This document shows positions 1-12,401 of a DNA stretch of 64,000 bases, piece by piece. Origin of the DNA: Impatiens glandulifera (taxonomy: Eukaryota > Streptophyta > Magnoliopsida > Ericales > Balsaminaceae). The stretch lies in assembly GCF_907164915.1 (NCBI RefSeq), contig NC_061866.1, positions 50,713,113 through 50,777,112 of the forward strand, given 5' to 3'. The translations under genes were made by a program, and so were the position numbers. The notes below the pieces were generated by a model. The model worked only from the letters and a program-made list of their open reading frames with translations, ran no database searches and was not told the DNA's origin. Every line of letters begins with the position of its first letter. The first letter of the stretch is position 1.

Positions 1-1072
1 AGTTCGACGAAGACGTAGACCAATTTTTGGGTCGAACTTTAATATCAAATATTATGTTGTTGTTATCTCTTTGTAATTGTTTGTTGTTAAATAACTCAGT
101 TATTTGATTGATAATGGAGAATTTCCCTACAAATTCCATGATTACCAAAACAAACCAAGTTTCAAACTTTGGAGTTAATTTGATCAACAAATTACCGATT
201 TCTGTCATAAATAAAATAAAATAAAAACATAACATAAGAACCACAATGATAGAATTGCAAATGTTTGTTAAAAGTTAAAATTTAGGTTATTTTTTTTAAT
301 GATTGATTTTGTGCTCTATGATTAAAATTGATTGATTAAGTTAAAATAACAAGTAAAAATTGACTATACAACAAATATTTGAGAATTTGAAAAATAATAA
401 CAATGACAATTATTAATCCAGAAATAGTTTGACATTATTAGCATTAAATAGTTTGACACGCAATTTACTGTATCATTAATCCAGGATACGGCAAATTGCT
501 CCACATGAAGCTACTAGGGTTTGAAGAAAGAAAACAGGTCATCAAATGAAATAATCTAGAAAGTTTTTCTTTTCATTTCTTTTTTGGAGTAGTAGGTAAA
601 AATATCCTCAGCTTTATGTAAGTTGTCTTTTTTTTACAAAATTTTAAATGCAAGTAAAATCCATAATTTATAAAACCCAAGAGTAAATATTAAACAAAAA
701 TGACAGTTGTAAGCATTTTAAAAACTGATAGGTCTAGAGTAAAGATTAAACTAAGTATCCCAAAAGAGCTTACTACTAAAGCCCATAATCATGAACTAGT
801 TAGAACTAATTCAGAATAACATACTGTTTCAACTTAAACCGCAACAAAATAACAGGTTTCTTCGCTGATCGCTTTGTTTTTGTTTTTATGCAAAATATAG
901 GTTGTCAACAATAGCATCCAAAAGCCAAAAACGCTATTGCTGCTCCTTCCCATAAGACATCAGCTATATTTCAGTGACTTCATTTTCTAGATTTTGATCC
1001 TGTTCCAAAAAGTTATAAAACTGTGTCAGTGTTAGGGTTTATAACAAAAACAAGTGCAGTCAATGTTGAAAT
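1..1072. other. Intergenic DNA downstream of the SUVR-like gene
   Basis: AT-rich sequence with many stops in all frames. Its right part should include the 3' UTR of the minus-strand SUVR-like gene. The first 60 to 130 bases could be the tail of a plus-strand gene beyond the left edge, since two frames are open from base 1, but no protein family was recognised. Confidence 0.5.
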
Positions 1073-4000
1073 TCAATTACACACTGACTTACTGCTGTTG
1101 CGTTTAATATTCCGGCAGAACTTGCTGCCACAATGACATTTAAAGGCCTTGACTGGATGTTCATGATCATCAAAATCAATACCGTAATCCTGCACTCAAA
1201 AAAGTAAAAATGAAATGTGCATAAATCAAAGAACTAGATTAAAATGTACTTAACAAGAGAAAGAGCAATAAACCGGACCAGCCTCCAAGAACAAATGATC
1301 AATAACTTACCCAGGTCAGTTCCTCCATCGCTTGCACTTTTCTTGTCGTGAAGAAAGCAAGCTGTACAAAAAGGAGGAAATGAAAAGAAATCACAAGAGT
1401 AATATTGATGTGAAAAATGAACAAGATACCATACATGATAATAGTGATGATCAGGTGTCTCCACTTCCACTGGTATCTCAACCATATTGGAGTCGAAACA
1501 TCTAACAGAATATAAGAAAACAAACCCGTTATATTGTGATTTATGCGAGGAGCAAAGAAAGACAAAAAAACTGAAAATTGTGTCATGGCCCTATATCTGG
1601 GGAACATAGATGATGCAGAGTTCATAACTTACCTGTGATTGATAAACCTTGCAACGTTCCCATAATAAGTAGCATCCAAGCATAGAGCTTCTTCGTCTTT
1701 TAAGACGCCTTCTGCACCCCAATCTGCATCAAGTAAAACAGGGTATGCATGTGCTTCACCATCTGATCTGGCTGACACTCGCTCAAACAATTCCGCATTT
1801 GTCAATATTTCTCCCACATATTCACACACAAAGGCACCCTTTGGAAGGTCCTGCAGTGTGCGAAGGCCCCATCCTTTGCCTCCTGGTGTCATAAAAACCT
1901 GATACCAATGCAAATGGTAATGGTAATAGAGGAAATCAATGTTATGCATGGATATTTATCTTTTCCCAAAAAAAAATATAAAGTATTGTGTTTCACCTGC
2001 AAATTGATAGATATTCCACGCTGCACAACCCGATTACCACATCGTCTATTGCAGCCACATTTCCACCAGCATTCTTTTATAAACTTCCGTACCAAGTGAC
2101 CCTTACAAGGTTCAATGATCTCCTCACTTTTCAATCTTTCAAGTGGGCACTCCTTACAGTAGTATTGGCAATTCTTTTGAGGATTACGATTCATGGAGAT
2201 GCACTCTTTTAAAAGTTCTTCTTTAACAAGACCCTCTATAGTGTACGCGTAATCACCACCAGTATCGCGGGCACATGCGCAAGGTAGCGATGATGATAAA
2301 CAGTTACCCGAACAAGCTGCACAACTATTATCATCACCAAGTCGGGCCAATGAGAAATTAACATACGCGTTTTGAAAGACCACGTTGTGGGGGATATAAC
2401 GAAAAGATGGTGGGTTTTCATCATTAACCTCGTTCATGAGTGAAATTACAACTTTTTCGTGCCCATTGGCAATGTCAAGGTCATACTGAATCCTATTATC
2501 CCTCCTTTGAACTCCCAAATCAGAAGCATTTTCAGAGCCATTTACTTCATTGGCACTTCCATTCTCCGCAGTTATGTTGTCAGTCTGCTGGCCATCATCA
2601 ATGTCAGTAGAAGGCAGTGAAATATGATCCTCTACCAGATCAGCGTCAGTAGAAGGCAGTGAAATATGATCCTCTGCCAGATCAGCATCAGCAGAATTAG
2701 TTAGAGGTATAGGATCAATAGCCTTTTTATTTCCACCTACTGTATCAGAATGCTCTAATAAACCAGCAGCTTGTGTGACATCAACCGATTCCTGTGATTC
2801 ATTTGCAGAGTCAGTTCCTAGTTTCAGAAAACATTCACACATATCTCTCATAAGATTGGTCACAGAGAAACTTGGGTCCATGACTTTGTAGGATCTGAGG
2901 CAATTATCCTGCACCATTTTCAGAACAGCATCTATACTAGGCATATGGAAATCAGACCTTCCCATAGCTGAATTACTACAAGTCAAAGAAATTTTCACCT
3001 CTCCACAGGGTGAGGCAGCTATCTGTATATCAGTAGAAGAAGGGCCATCCCCAATATTTGCAGCCTTCTCAGTTGCACCCTTTTTATTCAGCAAAGTATG
3101 TCCATCTTCTTGATTTTCATCTGGACAATCGTCATCTCTAACTCTGTGTTCCTCAAGTAAAGAAACTTCATTGTCTGAAGGATCTGAAATTAGAAAATAA
3201 ATCAATAATTTATAACTGCCTCAACAGAAAAAGATGATAATAATAACTTAGATTTTTTAGTGGGTTGTTGCAGTCATTCTGTGGTACTACTTGTCCAGCA
3301 AACGATTTTTCAAATATACTCAAACTTAGATGACTGACTTACACCAAGGGATGTAAGTAACGATGTTAGTAAGTTTTTCTTAATAGGTACACAGAAGAAT
3401 TGAACCCCAATAACAGAACAGAGTCCAACAATATAAATATACTATTGATTACTTTATAGAAAATTTAAGCTTGCAACAAATGCAAAATCAATTGTTTGAC
3501 AATTTGCGAGTATCAACGACACAATCGCCATAAGACACGGAAGAATCGGAAGAGAAGTTGAAATTATCATTGACTTTTCATAGCAACAGTTGACAATCGT
3601 TTGTTAGAACATTTGGCAGATTGAAATCTTCAATACTTGTTCAGGGCTAATAAATAAGAAGCACAGTTTCAATGTCCAAAGGGGCAGATAAAGAGTGAGC
3701 AGTCCAAACAACGAGATTAAATGCACCTGGATGAATCACGGAAATTGGAAGAACGACTTCAGGCATGCCATCAGTAATTGGTTCGTCTTTTGGCGTGATC
3801 AATACCCGAGTTGTATTTAATCTTTTCCTTTTAGATGGTTCTGTACCAGGCTCAGGCTTAGGTTCTTTCAAACACAAAGCTTGGGATGACTTTTGCAAAG
3901 CTGAGTTTGTGTCTCCCGACACAGTTTCAGCAATAAGAGGTGCTTTTCCTTTGTCCTTGTAGCGTGCTGTAGGAGAAACTGGATCAGATCCTGTTCCCCT

Positions 4001-4708
4001 AATGACAAGTTGCTGACTTATGTCAGACGCACCCTTTTGAGATGCCTCGGACTGTTCATGTATGGTCAAAGCTTTTGTTTTGTTTCTAGTCAATGGAGAC
4101 TGGTTTTCTGGTAACGAGCCTTCTCCAGGTAGTTTGTGCTTCAGGGGAGTTACACCAGTTGAGGGACTAGGGTTATTGATAGAGACTGAGCCATTGTTAT
4201 CTTGATGCTTTAGACGCAACCTTTTCAAGGGCCGCTCAGTCTCATCAACTTCAGATGCCTCTGCCTCCAAAGTGTTAACCTGTTAACCATAGAAGAAATA
4301 AGAAGAGAAAAGAGGACAAACTTCAGTGACTAATGCAGCCAAAACCTTTGCAAATTATGAGGAACATAAACATACATCATTATTTTCAGGGGGGTTCTTT
4401 TTTTCTTCCACCTGAAACCAGCAAAAGAAAGAAAAATGAATATAAGATGTTGCTTCTGGACAACAGGGAGAAATGCCTAGTGGAACTCCACTAGGAAATG
4501 GAGATGGTCATAAAAAAGAAGATACCTGTGTTTCCTCTTGGTCGAATATAGCGTCGGCAAGGGCTCTATAATTTTCTTCCTCGATCAGTTCCCATTTTTT
4601 TTCATATAATTTCAAAAGTTTCTTCAACACCGGTTTCGTCTTCTCCTCAAGGATGCCCAGATCCTTCATCGCGCGAAATGCCTTGGCAACTCTCGGATTT
4701 GGAGCCAT
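1073..4708 (-). CDS. SUVR-type histone-lysine methyltransferase (WIYLD, pre-SET, SET, post-SET)
   Basis: Probable nuclear SET-domain protein of the plant SUVR group (H3K9 methylation and RNA-directed silencing in the known family). Coding exons in transcript order: 4708-4526, 4411-4376, 4279-3727, 3183-1997, 1898-1633, 1501-1435, 1361-1311, 1189-1073. All junctions are GT-AG, the frame is kept, and the total is 819 aa, somewhat longer than Arabidopsis SUVR1/SUVR2. Residues 1-61 are a WIYLD domain ([19 protein letters not shown]). Residues 74 to about 540 are a low-complexity linker. Cys-rich pre-SET covers about 545-653 and SET follows from 654. The cofactor and catalytic signatures NHRC (740-743) and ELTWDYG (D782, Y783) are intact, as is post-[11 protein letters not shown] (799-806), so an active enzyme is plausible. 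SUVR1, SUVR2 or SUVR4 identity is not resolved. Confidence 0.93.
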
Positions 4709-5690
4709 GACTTTTCTTCCCAGACCACTTTTCCTACAAAAATTAATATAAGTCACAATTGATGTATGTGAGCACAACTACAAATTCATACTACAATCAC
4801 TGCAAATGGTGGTCAAATGAAGCATTAACAGGTGCCAAATAAAATAGATTCCAAATGTTCAAAACAGTTGGTGAAGAACATTGTCCATGTAATAACTAAA
4901 TGTACCCAACAAGCATATCATGTAATAACTAAATGTACAATTTTTTAACATTAGAAAACATTGTCCATGTGTTCCACAAAATCAAGAAATATATGTACAT
5001 ATACCTGCAAATAAAGTACATATCAAGAAGATCCAAAACAACCCAACTCAATATTTTCCATTCATCAGTCAATCCCCTAGAACAGACTCAAACCCATCTC
5101 GAGTTTATCAAGTGAAAGACCATATGACTAACATCATCAAGTTATTTTTCATTGTCTCAGTATCATTGTCTTCATATTATTCCATTTCTGTTCTTTTAAA
5201 CGACATGCAATTAATCCAGGTTCTTTAATCTAACAATGCACATCTGACATTGACGTAATCTTTAGGATCTAACAACGGTGAGAGAAGTGTGACTGGTGTT
5301 CTAAACATCATCAGAACCCTAGAGGCAAACAAAATAGACGATATTCCATACAGATCTAGCTCAAAACAATCGCTTGAAATTAGGTCCGTCGAATAGTTCT
5401 CAAATTAACAAAACCGATCAGTTAACGAACAAAAGAGAAAACCAATTAGAGAATAATCTTGGACATTGCAAGAATATGGGTACAGAAGAAAGACAAATGT
5501 AATAAGAAACCGTACCAGTAATTTCGTGAATGAGAACCGGCGGGCGGAGAAAGGTAAGCGGAGAAATGGAGTTTTGAGAAAAGATGGAGTATTTGGAGAG
5601 GAGGGGTTTTAGAGAGGGAGTATCTATGGTGGTCAATTGTGTGTTCCCACAGACTACCACTTCAACTTCTTCAAGTCAGAGTTTTTATCC
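4709..5690 (-). other. 5' UTR and leader intron of the SUVR-like gene
   Basis: The start-codon exon extends upstream to an acceptor at 4733/4734 (TTTGTAG before GAAAAGTGG). A matching donor lies at 5517/5516 (CTG then GTACGG), giving a leader intron of about 780 bases and a non-coding first exon of roughly 5517-5690. The transcription start is not determined. Open frames in this stretch show no family resemblance. Confidence 0.55.
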
Positions 5691-7649
5691 CCTTTTCCAT
5701 TGTGAGCTTTTCTTACTTTTTTTTTTTTTTTTTTAATTCAGAAATTTATTTTATTTTTATCAAAATATTATTTTCTAAGTAAATTTATATATATGTTGCT
5801 CATCTAAAATATATATATATATCATTTTTCAGAATAATTTTATAAATATATTGTCAATTTATGTTATATAAATCTTTTAACATGATTTATATTGAAAATG
5901 ACTCATTTATCCCAAACTAGGTTATCTACGCGTAATTTACTATTTGAAAACACATAGTGTAGTGAAGTTGGCCCAAACCCATCTCAATTCCGGAGTTCGC
6001 GTTTCCAAATAGGGCCAATTAATTGACAACCAAAAATTTCTCTTTCGGAGTTGGCCCCGAACATTGAGTTGGCCCATCTCCACGTAGAAAAATTGTGAAA
6101 AATAATTTTGTCTACTTTCATTTCAGTTAAAAATTTATTAAACAAAATTATTTTTTATTGATATTAAAACTCATAACCAAATAAAAATACAATTTTTCAT
6201 CATAAATTATTAATTTACACATTTTTATGTTTAAAAATATAATAATTTTATCTAAAATCTATTTTTTTAATTAAATGGGTTGTCCTGGTGGACTGTCCTA
6301 ACCTGTGGGCTGTGGAAGGTGAGTTTGTCGGATTTACCACTTCAGTTTTGCCCGTAAACAAACTTAACAAATTAATTAGGTGAGCAAAATTTGTCGTCTA
6401 ACCGACTCAAACTCAGAACTTTAAATAAGCTTGGGATATTCACATATTTTGTCATTAGACTATAAAGAATAATTGAGATCGAATTAATACTAACAAACAT
6501 TGTTGTAATAAATTTTAATACTAATACTTATAGTTTGAAGTTGGATGTGATTTTCTCTATAGAATAAATTTTAGTTTCAAATAATTTCATATAATGATCC
6601 ATATAACCTACAATTATTAGGCCTTCTTTGGGAGTGTCGGGAGTGGGTTATTTAAAAATATCAAGAAGATAAAAAATGGAATACCGAGAGATGATTTTAA
6701 GGAGGTATGATTTTTTTTTTGTAATTTTTTTTAATGATATATATATATATATAATATATTTTAATATTTTAATTAATTAATTAGGTAATATAATTGATGA
6801 GAAAATGAAATGATGTTTAATTTGGTTAGAACATGCATATGAGATGAATATTATATTATGAAAAATGACAAAGAGAGGAAAATATATTAAAATTCAATTA
6901 ATCATTTCTCTGATGAGATAAAAAAATATATTAAAATCATAATTTGGATCTTTGTCTGGTTTCAAGCACACAGTTTTTATGTTGTTTCATACTAAAAACA
7001 ACTTAAACATGTTGATTTATCAATAAATATTCATTTATAAACTAAAGCTATCAAATAATGAAAATTGTTTATTGTAAATTAACTACAAATATATTATGTA
7101 ATTAATATCAGATTATCATTTATATAATTGTGTGTTTTTGTTTTTATAAATTATATATTTAATTTATTTGAAACACTTAAAATTTTAATTTAATTTAAAA
7201 AAAATATTATTAAATTTGTTAATGTATAACAAAATAGTTTAAAAAAATTATAGAACATTATCTCATCTAATTCAATATTTAATAAAATACTTAACAAAAG
7301 AAATTGTAAATAAATTTATAAAAAATAAAAAAATTCAACCCAACCGAAATGGGTATTTAAAAAAAATATATAAGCATTTCTTAAAATTGGTTAAATGTAG
7401 TCAACTTTAAATTTAAGTTTCAACTTTTATCTTGTTTACAATAATATTTTACTTTCATAAGATTAATGAAATATACTATGCATATTACATTCAACTTATG
7501 CATTTTAATAAAAATATATATGAGATTTGTAACTTATTCCATATTTATTGTCATTTACACATGAGTCTGTAAATTGCTTTTATTGTTTAATTTTAATATC
7601 ATTTCCTTTTTTTATTTTATTTTAAATACATTAACTAATTTATGAAGGG
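5691..7649. other. AT-rich intergenic region
   Basis: No gene is supported. The sequence is strongly AT-rich with poly-T and TA runs and stops in every frame. It probably includes the SUVR-like promoter next to 5690. Confidence 0.6.
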
Positions 7650-8602
7650 ATTAATCTTTTATTAATAATATATATATAATTATAATGATGCTTAATTTTG
7701 AAAGTGTCTAAATTGTCGGGTAGAGAGTTATGGTTAATTTTGATATATATATATGTGAGAGTAAATGGATACTTGGGCCGGATTCTGGGTTGACCCACCC
7801 ATAAACTTAAAACGGTTAAAAATAAAATTAAAAATGTTATAGGTATGTTTCGAACTCGCAACTTAACAAAACAAGTACAACTCTTTAACCAACTAGGCTA
7901 TTAACACTTTATATTTTAAATTCAACACCAAATTTGATGAACGTGGGACAATTTTAACTAATTAATTTCTCTCTCTATATATATATAATGATGCTTAATT
8001 TTGAAAATGTCCGGATTGCCGGGTCGAGAGCTGTGATTAATTTGGATATATACGTGAGAATAAATGGATATTTGAGTCGGATTTTGGGTTGCCCCGCCCA
8101 TAAACTTAAAACGGTTAAAAATAAATAAAAAAATGATATAAATATGTTTCGAACTCACAACCTAACAAAACAAATACAACTCTTTAACTAATTAGGTTAA
8201 TAACACATTATATTTTAAATTCAACACTAAATTTGATGGACGCGAGATATTTTTAACTAATTAATCTATCTATATATATATAATAATGCTTAATTTTGAA
8301 AGTGTCCGGATTGCCGGGTCGAGAGCTATGGTTTATTTGGATATATATGTAAGATTAAATTGATATTTGAGTTGGATTCTGGGTTGACCCGCTCATAAAC
8401 TTAAAACGGTTAAAAATAAAATTAAAAATGGTATAAGTATGTTTCGAACTCCCATCCTAACAAAACTAACAAAACAAATACAACTCTTTAGCTAAACAAG
8501 CTAATAACACCATATATTTTAAATTTAACATCAAATTTGATGAACGCGAGACGTTGTAACAATATATTTTTATCCGTGTGCATCGCACGAGAATCTTCCT
8601 AG
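7650..8602 (+). mobile_element. Tandem Helitron-like non-autonomous element, three units
   Basis: Three diverged copies of a unit of about 300 bp lie head to tail (roughly 7650-7968, 7969-8265, 8266-8602). Each opens with a TC-rich/TA-rich stretch and the core ATGATGCTTAATTTTGAAA. Only the last unit has a 3' terminus, with GTGC-ATC-GCAC forming a short hairpin, then about 10 bases, then CTAG at 8599-8602 followed by T. A hairpin just before CTRR with insertion before T is the Helitron 3' signature. No Rep/helicase is encoded. The outer 5' boundary is approximate. Confidence 0.55.
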
Positions 8603-10090
8603 TTTGTATAACCAATCAAGTGTTTTATTTTATTTTGAAAATATTTTACTCAACTTTCATTTAATTCAAGTAACTCTTATGAAAAAATTAAAACACAAAT
8701 ATTAAATGCTTAAAAAATAAAAATATTATTACGACCTTATAATTATATCATACCCTCTAATTTAAATATTTTTATTAAAAATTGAACTCAAAACTTTTAA
8801 TCTATTAAATAAGATTGATTTACTTTGATTACTCTACAAAAATTAGTTAATGAGTTGAATTTTAAAAATTAATTAATTAATTGCAACTTTTAATAATGAA
8901 TTGACACATATTTGGAAGAATTGTTGTGGATTTCAAGGGTGAGTTGTAAGTTTAACTAGAAATTTGATTTGGATTTATTATAAAAAAAATTATGTATTTG
9001 ATCGAACTAATAATGGTTTACTTTAATAAAATTTAGATGAATGTCTAACTAATAATTTATTATAACTTTATATTTTTAAATCAGTTACTAATTTAATTTT
9101 TATTTAAAATGTTTAATTATTTTAAAACATTTTAAATTGAATAAAAATAATGACTTTAGTTTAGGCCTTAAAAAATGACACTTAATAAATATATAATTAA
9201 AATATATTATTTTAAAAAATACAATATAATATAAATAAGAGCCATTTATTTATAACAAACAAAAATATAGTATAAAAAATATTAGAACACACTCAAAAGA
9301 CAGTAAGGTTAACCATTAACCATTTAAACAACAGTGAAATACATCATAAACATTATATGTCTATCACCCATTCAACTATTTAATTACTATGAAATTTGTG
9401 TAATTTGAAAATATTACTATATGATCCAGCCATCAAATTAAAATTATGTTTTTGGCTGAAAAATCAATTACATTATCTATACTAGTTTTAATTAATTAAA
9501 CATATTTTACATTTAAGAAATAACCCTCTACCTCATCTCTCATTATTTAACCTTGTAGCCATTTAAATTATATTCTTATTTGTTATTTTTTTTTTAATAT
9601 TTTTTTCTCTTTTATTTTTTAAATATTTCAATTTAATTATTAACAAAAATAAATTAAATTATATATTTACTAAATCACTTAATTATATAAAATTATTATA
9701 GTAACTTATATTTATATTTTTAAGGTAATTTCTCCGCGAAAGTTAATATTGATGTCCTATGCAACTTCTATTTTTTATAAAAAAGAAAAAAAAATATGTA
9801 TTAGTTTAATATTAAAATTTTAAAAATAAAGTAGATTAACTTAATTGGTTATTTATTTTCTCCTAATTCTATCTAGTTCATATTTGTAGAGCACATGACT
9901 ATTCTCAATGAATTTGTGTTCTTTTAATCTCTAGGTTTATTTGACCTAATTTGGTGTTTATATATTTAATAAAAAAGTTATATAATTATTAATTTAGTTA
10001 AATTTAAACAACTTTCATTTCTTTATAATACATAAATTATTTTAGTAAAAAATGTGTAGAAAAATGTATTTTGACATAGAAGATAAAATA

Positions 10091-10128
<38 letters not shown>

Positions 10129-11292
10129 TGAGTTTAATATATATATATATATATATTATTTGATTTTAATATATATATATATATATTAATATTTTTTAAA
10201 TAATGTATAATTGAATAATGAGTTATTTATTAACAATTATTTATAAAAAAAATATTTAATATTTTTTAAAATGTCATATTTAAATATATATAACAATATA
10301 TATATATATATGTCATGAGGGTTAGATTATGATAGCTTCTACTTAAAACAAATATATATAATATTAATGATTAAATATTATTACAAACATATAAAAATAA
10401 GCTTATGGTTTAAGCCTATCAAATGTAATTCAATATTAACAATCATTTAAATAAGGAAATATTATAAAACTTAACTAACTTTTAATCAATCATAAGGAAA
10501 CTAACCTTACGATTTTAATCAATCATAAGGAAACTAACCTTACGATTACCGATTACTGAAAATATTTGTTAATTTACGAGTAAATTTGATTTACCATATA
10601 CTCAACTTATTTAACTTATTTTTGGTGGTACACAGAGTTTGCTCAACAAGTCGTCATCGGGTTAGTTAACTGAAAAAATTAAGATATTTATTTAAAAGTA
10701 TATTTTTTTAATTATAAAATGTTTTAGTATAGTGATTCAAATCTCATTAAAATTATTATTTTTTATCAATTTTTTAAATTAGACCGTTTTTGTAGGACTG
10801 AAATTCTAAAATTCGACGCAAACTCTGATTTAGTTAGTTTATTTTGATTTGGTGTTGTATAAGTTTGGTTGAGCTTATGCCTACAGTTTATTTTAGATTT
10901 GTAATAATATATATATATATATATATATATAATTTTTATTAATTTTATTTTAAATATTAAAATAGTATTAAAATTAAAAAACAATTTTAAAATAAATTAT
11001 ATAAATATATTACTTTTTATATTTTGTTATTAATAAAATAAATAAATAATATCTTTTTTAAACAAAGAAGTATGTTTAAAATCATTAAATACAAATTCAA
11101 AAAATTACATCTAAATATTTGTTTTAATTTTTAAATTTTTGCTTAATAATTTAAGAGTATGATATTGGTATTTTATTATGTGGACAAAAGAAGAAAAAAT
11201 TATATATATTTAAATTTATATTTTATTATTATTATTAATATTTAAAAAATAATAATTTAATATATATATATATATTTGTATTAATTTTGGGG
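8603..11292. other. AT-rich intergenic region with TA microsatellites
   Basis: No gene is supported. It contains long (TA)n tracts near 10093-10190 and 10908-10932. Open frames here are low-complexity Ile/Tyr/Lys strings. Confidence 0.6.
10481..10546. repeat. 33-bp tandem duplication
   Basis: A 33-bp unit containing AATCATAAGGAAACTAACC occurs twice in a row with essentially no differences. It looks like a simple local duplication. Confidence 0.75.
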
Positions 11293-11330
11293 ATAAATTA
11301 TAAATAAATAAACTCAGCGAGCGTCAAATG
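11293..11330 (+). promoter_or_regulatory. Candidate TATA box of the PDLP-like gene
   Basis: TATAAATAAA at about 11298-11307 lies some 160 bases before the start codon, leaving a plausible 5' UTR of 120 to 130 bases. In such AT-rich DNA the match alone is weak. Confidence 0.35.
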
Positions 11331-11465
11331 TCTTCCTCTAGGCTCCCAACCGTCATCCATTAATGAAGAGAGTACAATATTAATTGTTTTTTTTTTTGTT
11401 CTTTCTAGAATCTTATTTGAAAACACAGTACAGAGGAAGAAGAAGAAGAATATACACTGACTGAC

Positions 11466-12401
11466 ATGAATCTCTCTCATTCTCTCTCCTCCTTCCTCTT
11501 GTTGTTCCTTTTCCTCTTCATATCTCCTTCTAATTCCACCACCGATTACACATCCCTCGTCTTAAAAGGATGCGCCAATCAAAAATTCCCAGACCCACAA
11601 TCCATCTACATCCAAAACCTCAATTCCCTCTTCACTTCCCTCAATTCCCAATCCTCCCTTTCCAAATTCTTCAAATCCACCGCCGGCGATTCCCAGTCAG
11701 CAATCACCGGTCTCTTTCAGTGCCGCGGTGACCTCTCAATCCCCGACTGCAACAATTGCGTCAACAAGCTTCCACAAATCTCACTCAAACTCTGCGGCGG
11801 CGACGCCATTGCTGTAAGAATCCAGCTTGTTGGTTGTTATCTCCGGTACGAAATCGCCGGATTCCGGCAGGTATCAGGCACCGAATTTCTGCATAAAGTC
11901 TGCAAACCGGAAGAGGGTTTGGTTCCCAGCGCCGTCTGGACGGCGCTGGGCGAGATCGAGAAAGGGATGATGATGACCGGAGATGGGTTCTATGCAGGAA
12001 GCTATGAATCGGTTTTTGTATTGGGTCAATGTGAAGGTGATTTGGGAAACTCTGATTGTGTTGAATGTGTTAAAAATGCTGTGGAGAAGGTAAAGATTGA
12101 ATGTGGAAATTCAATTTCTGCTCAAATTTATCTTCAAAAGTGTTATATTAGTTACACTTATTACCCAAATGGAGTCTCTCCAAGAACACAATCAGGTAAT
12201 TTTAATTAGAATTTATAATAAATTGACCATCTTGTTCTAAATTGAGTGTAAAATTAATAATTTGCAGGGACAGGGACAGGACAAAATACCCAGAAAATTG
12301 TGGCAATTGTTTTTGGAGGATCTGCATGTTTTGGATTGACAGTTGCATGTTTACTCTTCTTAAGATCTACTTTCAAGAAGAATCAATACTATAAATATTA
12401 A
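11466..12401 (+). CDS. Plasmodesmata-located protein-like (PDLP), two DUF26/Gnk2 domains
   Basis: Single-pass membrane protein of the plant DUF26 family; PDLPs sit at plasmodesmata and restrict cell-to-cell traffic. Exons 11466-12195 and 12268-12401 join through a split Gly codon to give 287 aa, the usual PDLP size. Features: signal peptide about 1-24; first DUF26 about 27-131 with C-X8-C-X2-C at C86, C95, C98; second DUF26 with the same motif at C189, C198, C201; one transmembrane helix about 254-275; basic 12-residue cytosolic tail. There is no kinase domain, which separates it from cysteine-rich receptor-like kinases. A 747-base reading frame that ignores the intron stops before the membrane segment, so splicing is needed. 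The paralogue within the PDLP group is not resolved. Confidence 0.92.

Noticed and set aside
10766..10984. Small Ile/Tyr-rich open frame
   Set aside because: It reads through a TA microsatellite and is not a credible protein.
11298..11480. Minus-strand open frame upstream of the PDLP-like gene
   Set aside because: It covers the leader of the PDLP-like gene and translates to low-complexity sequence.
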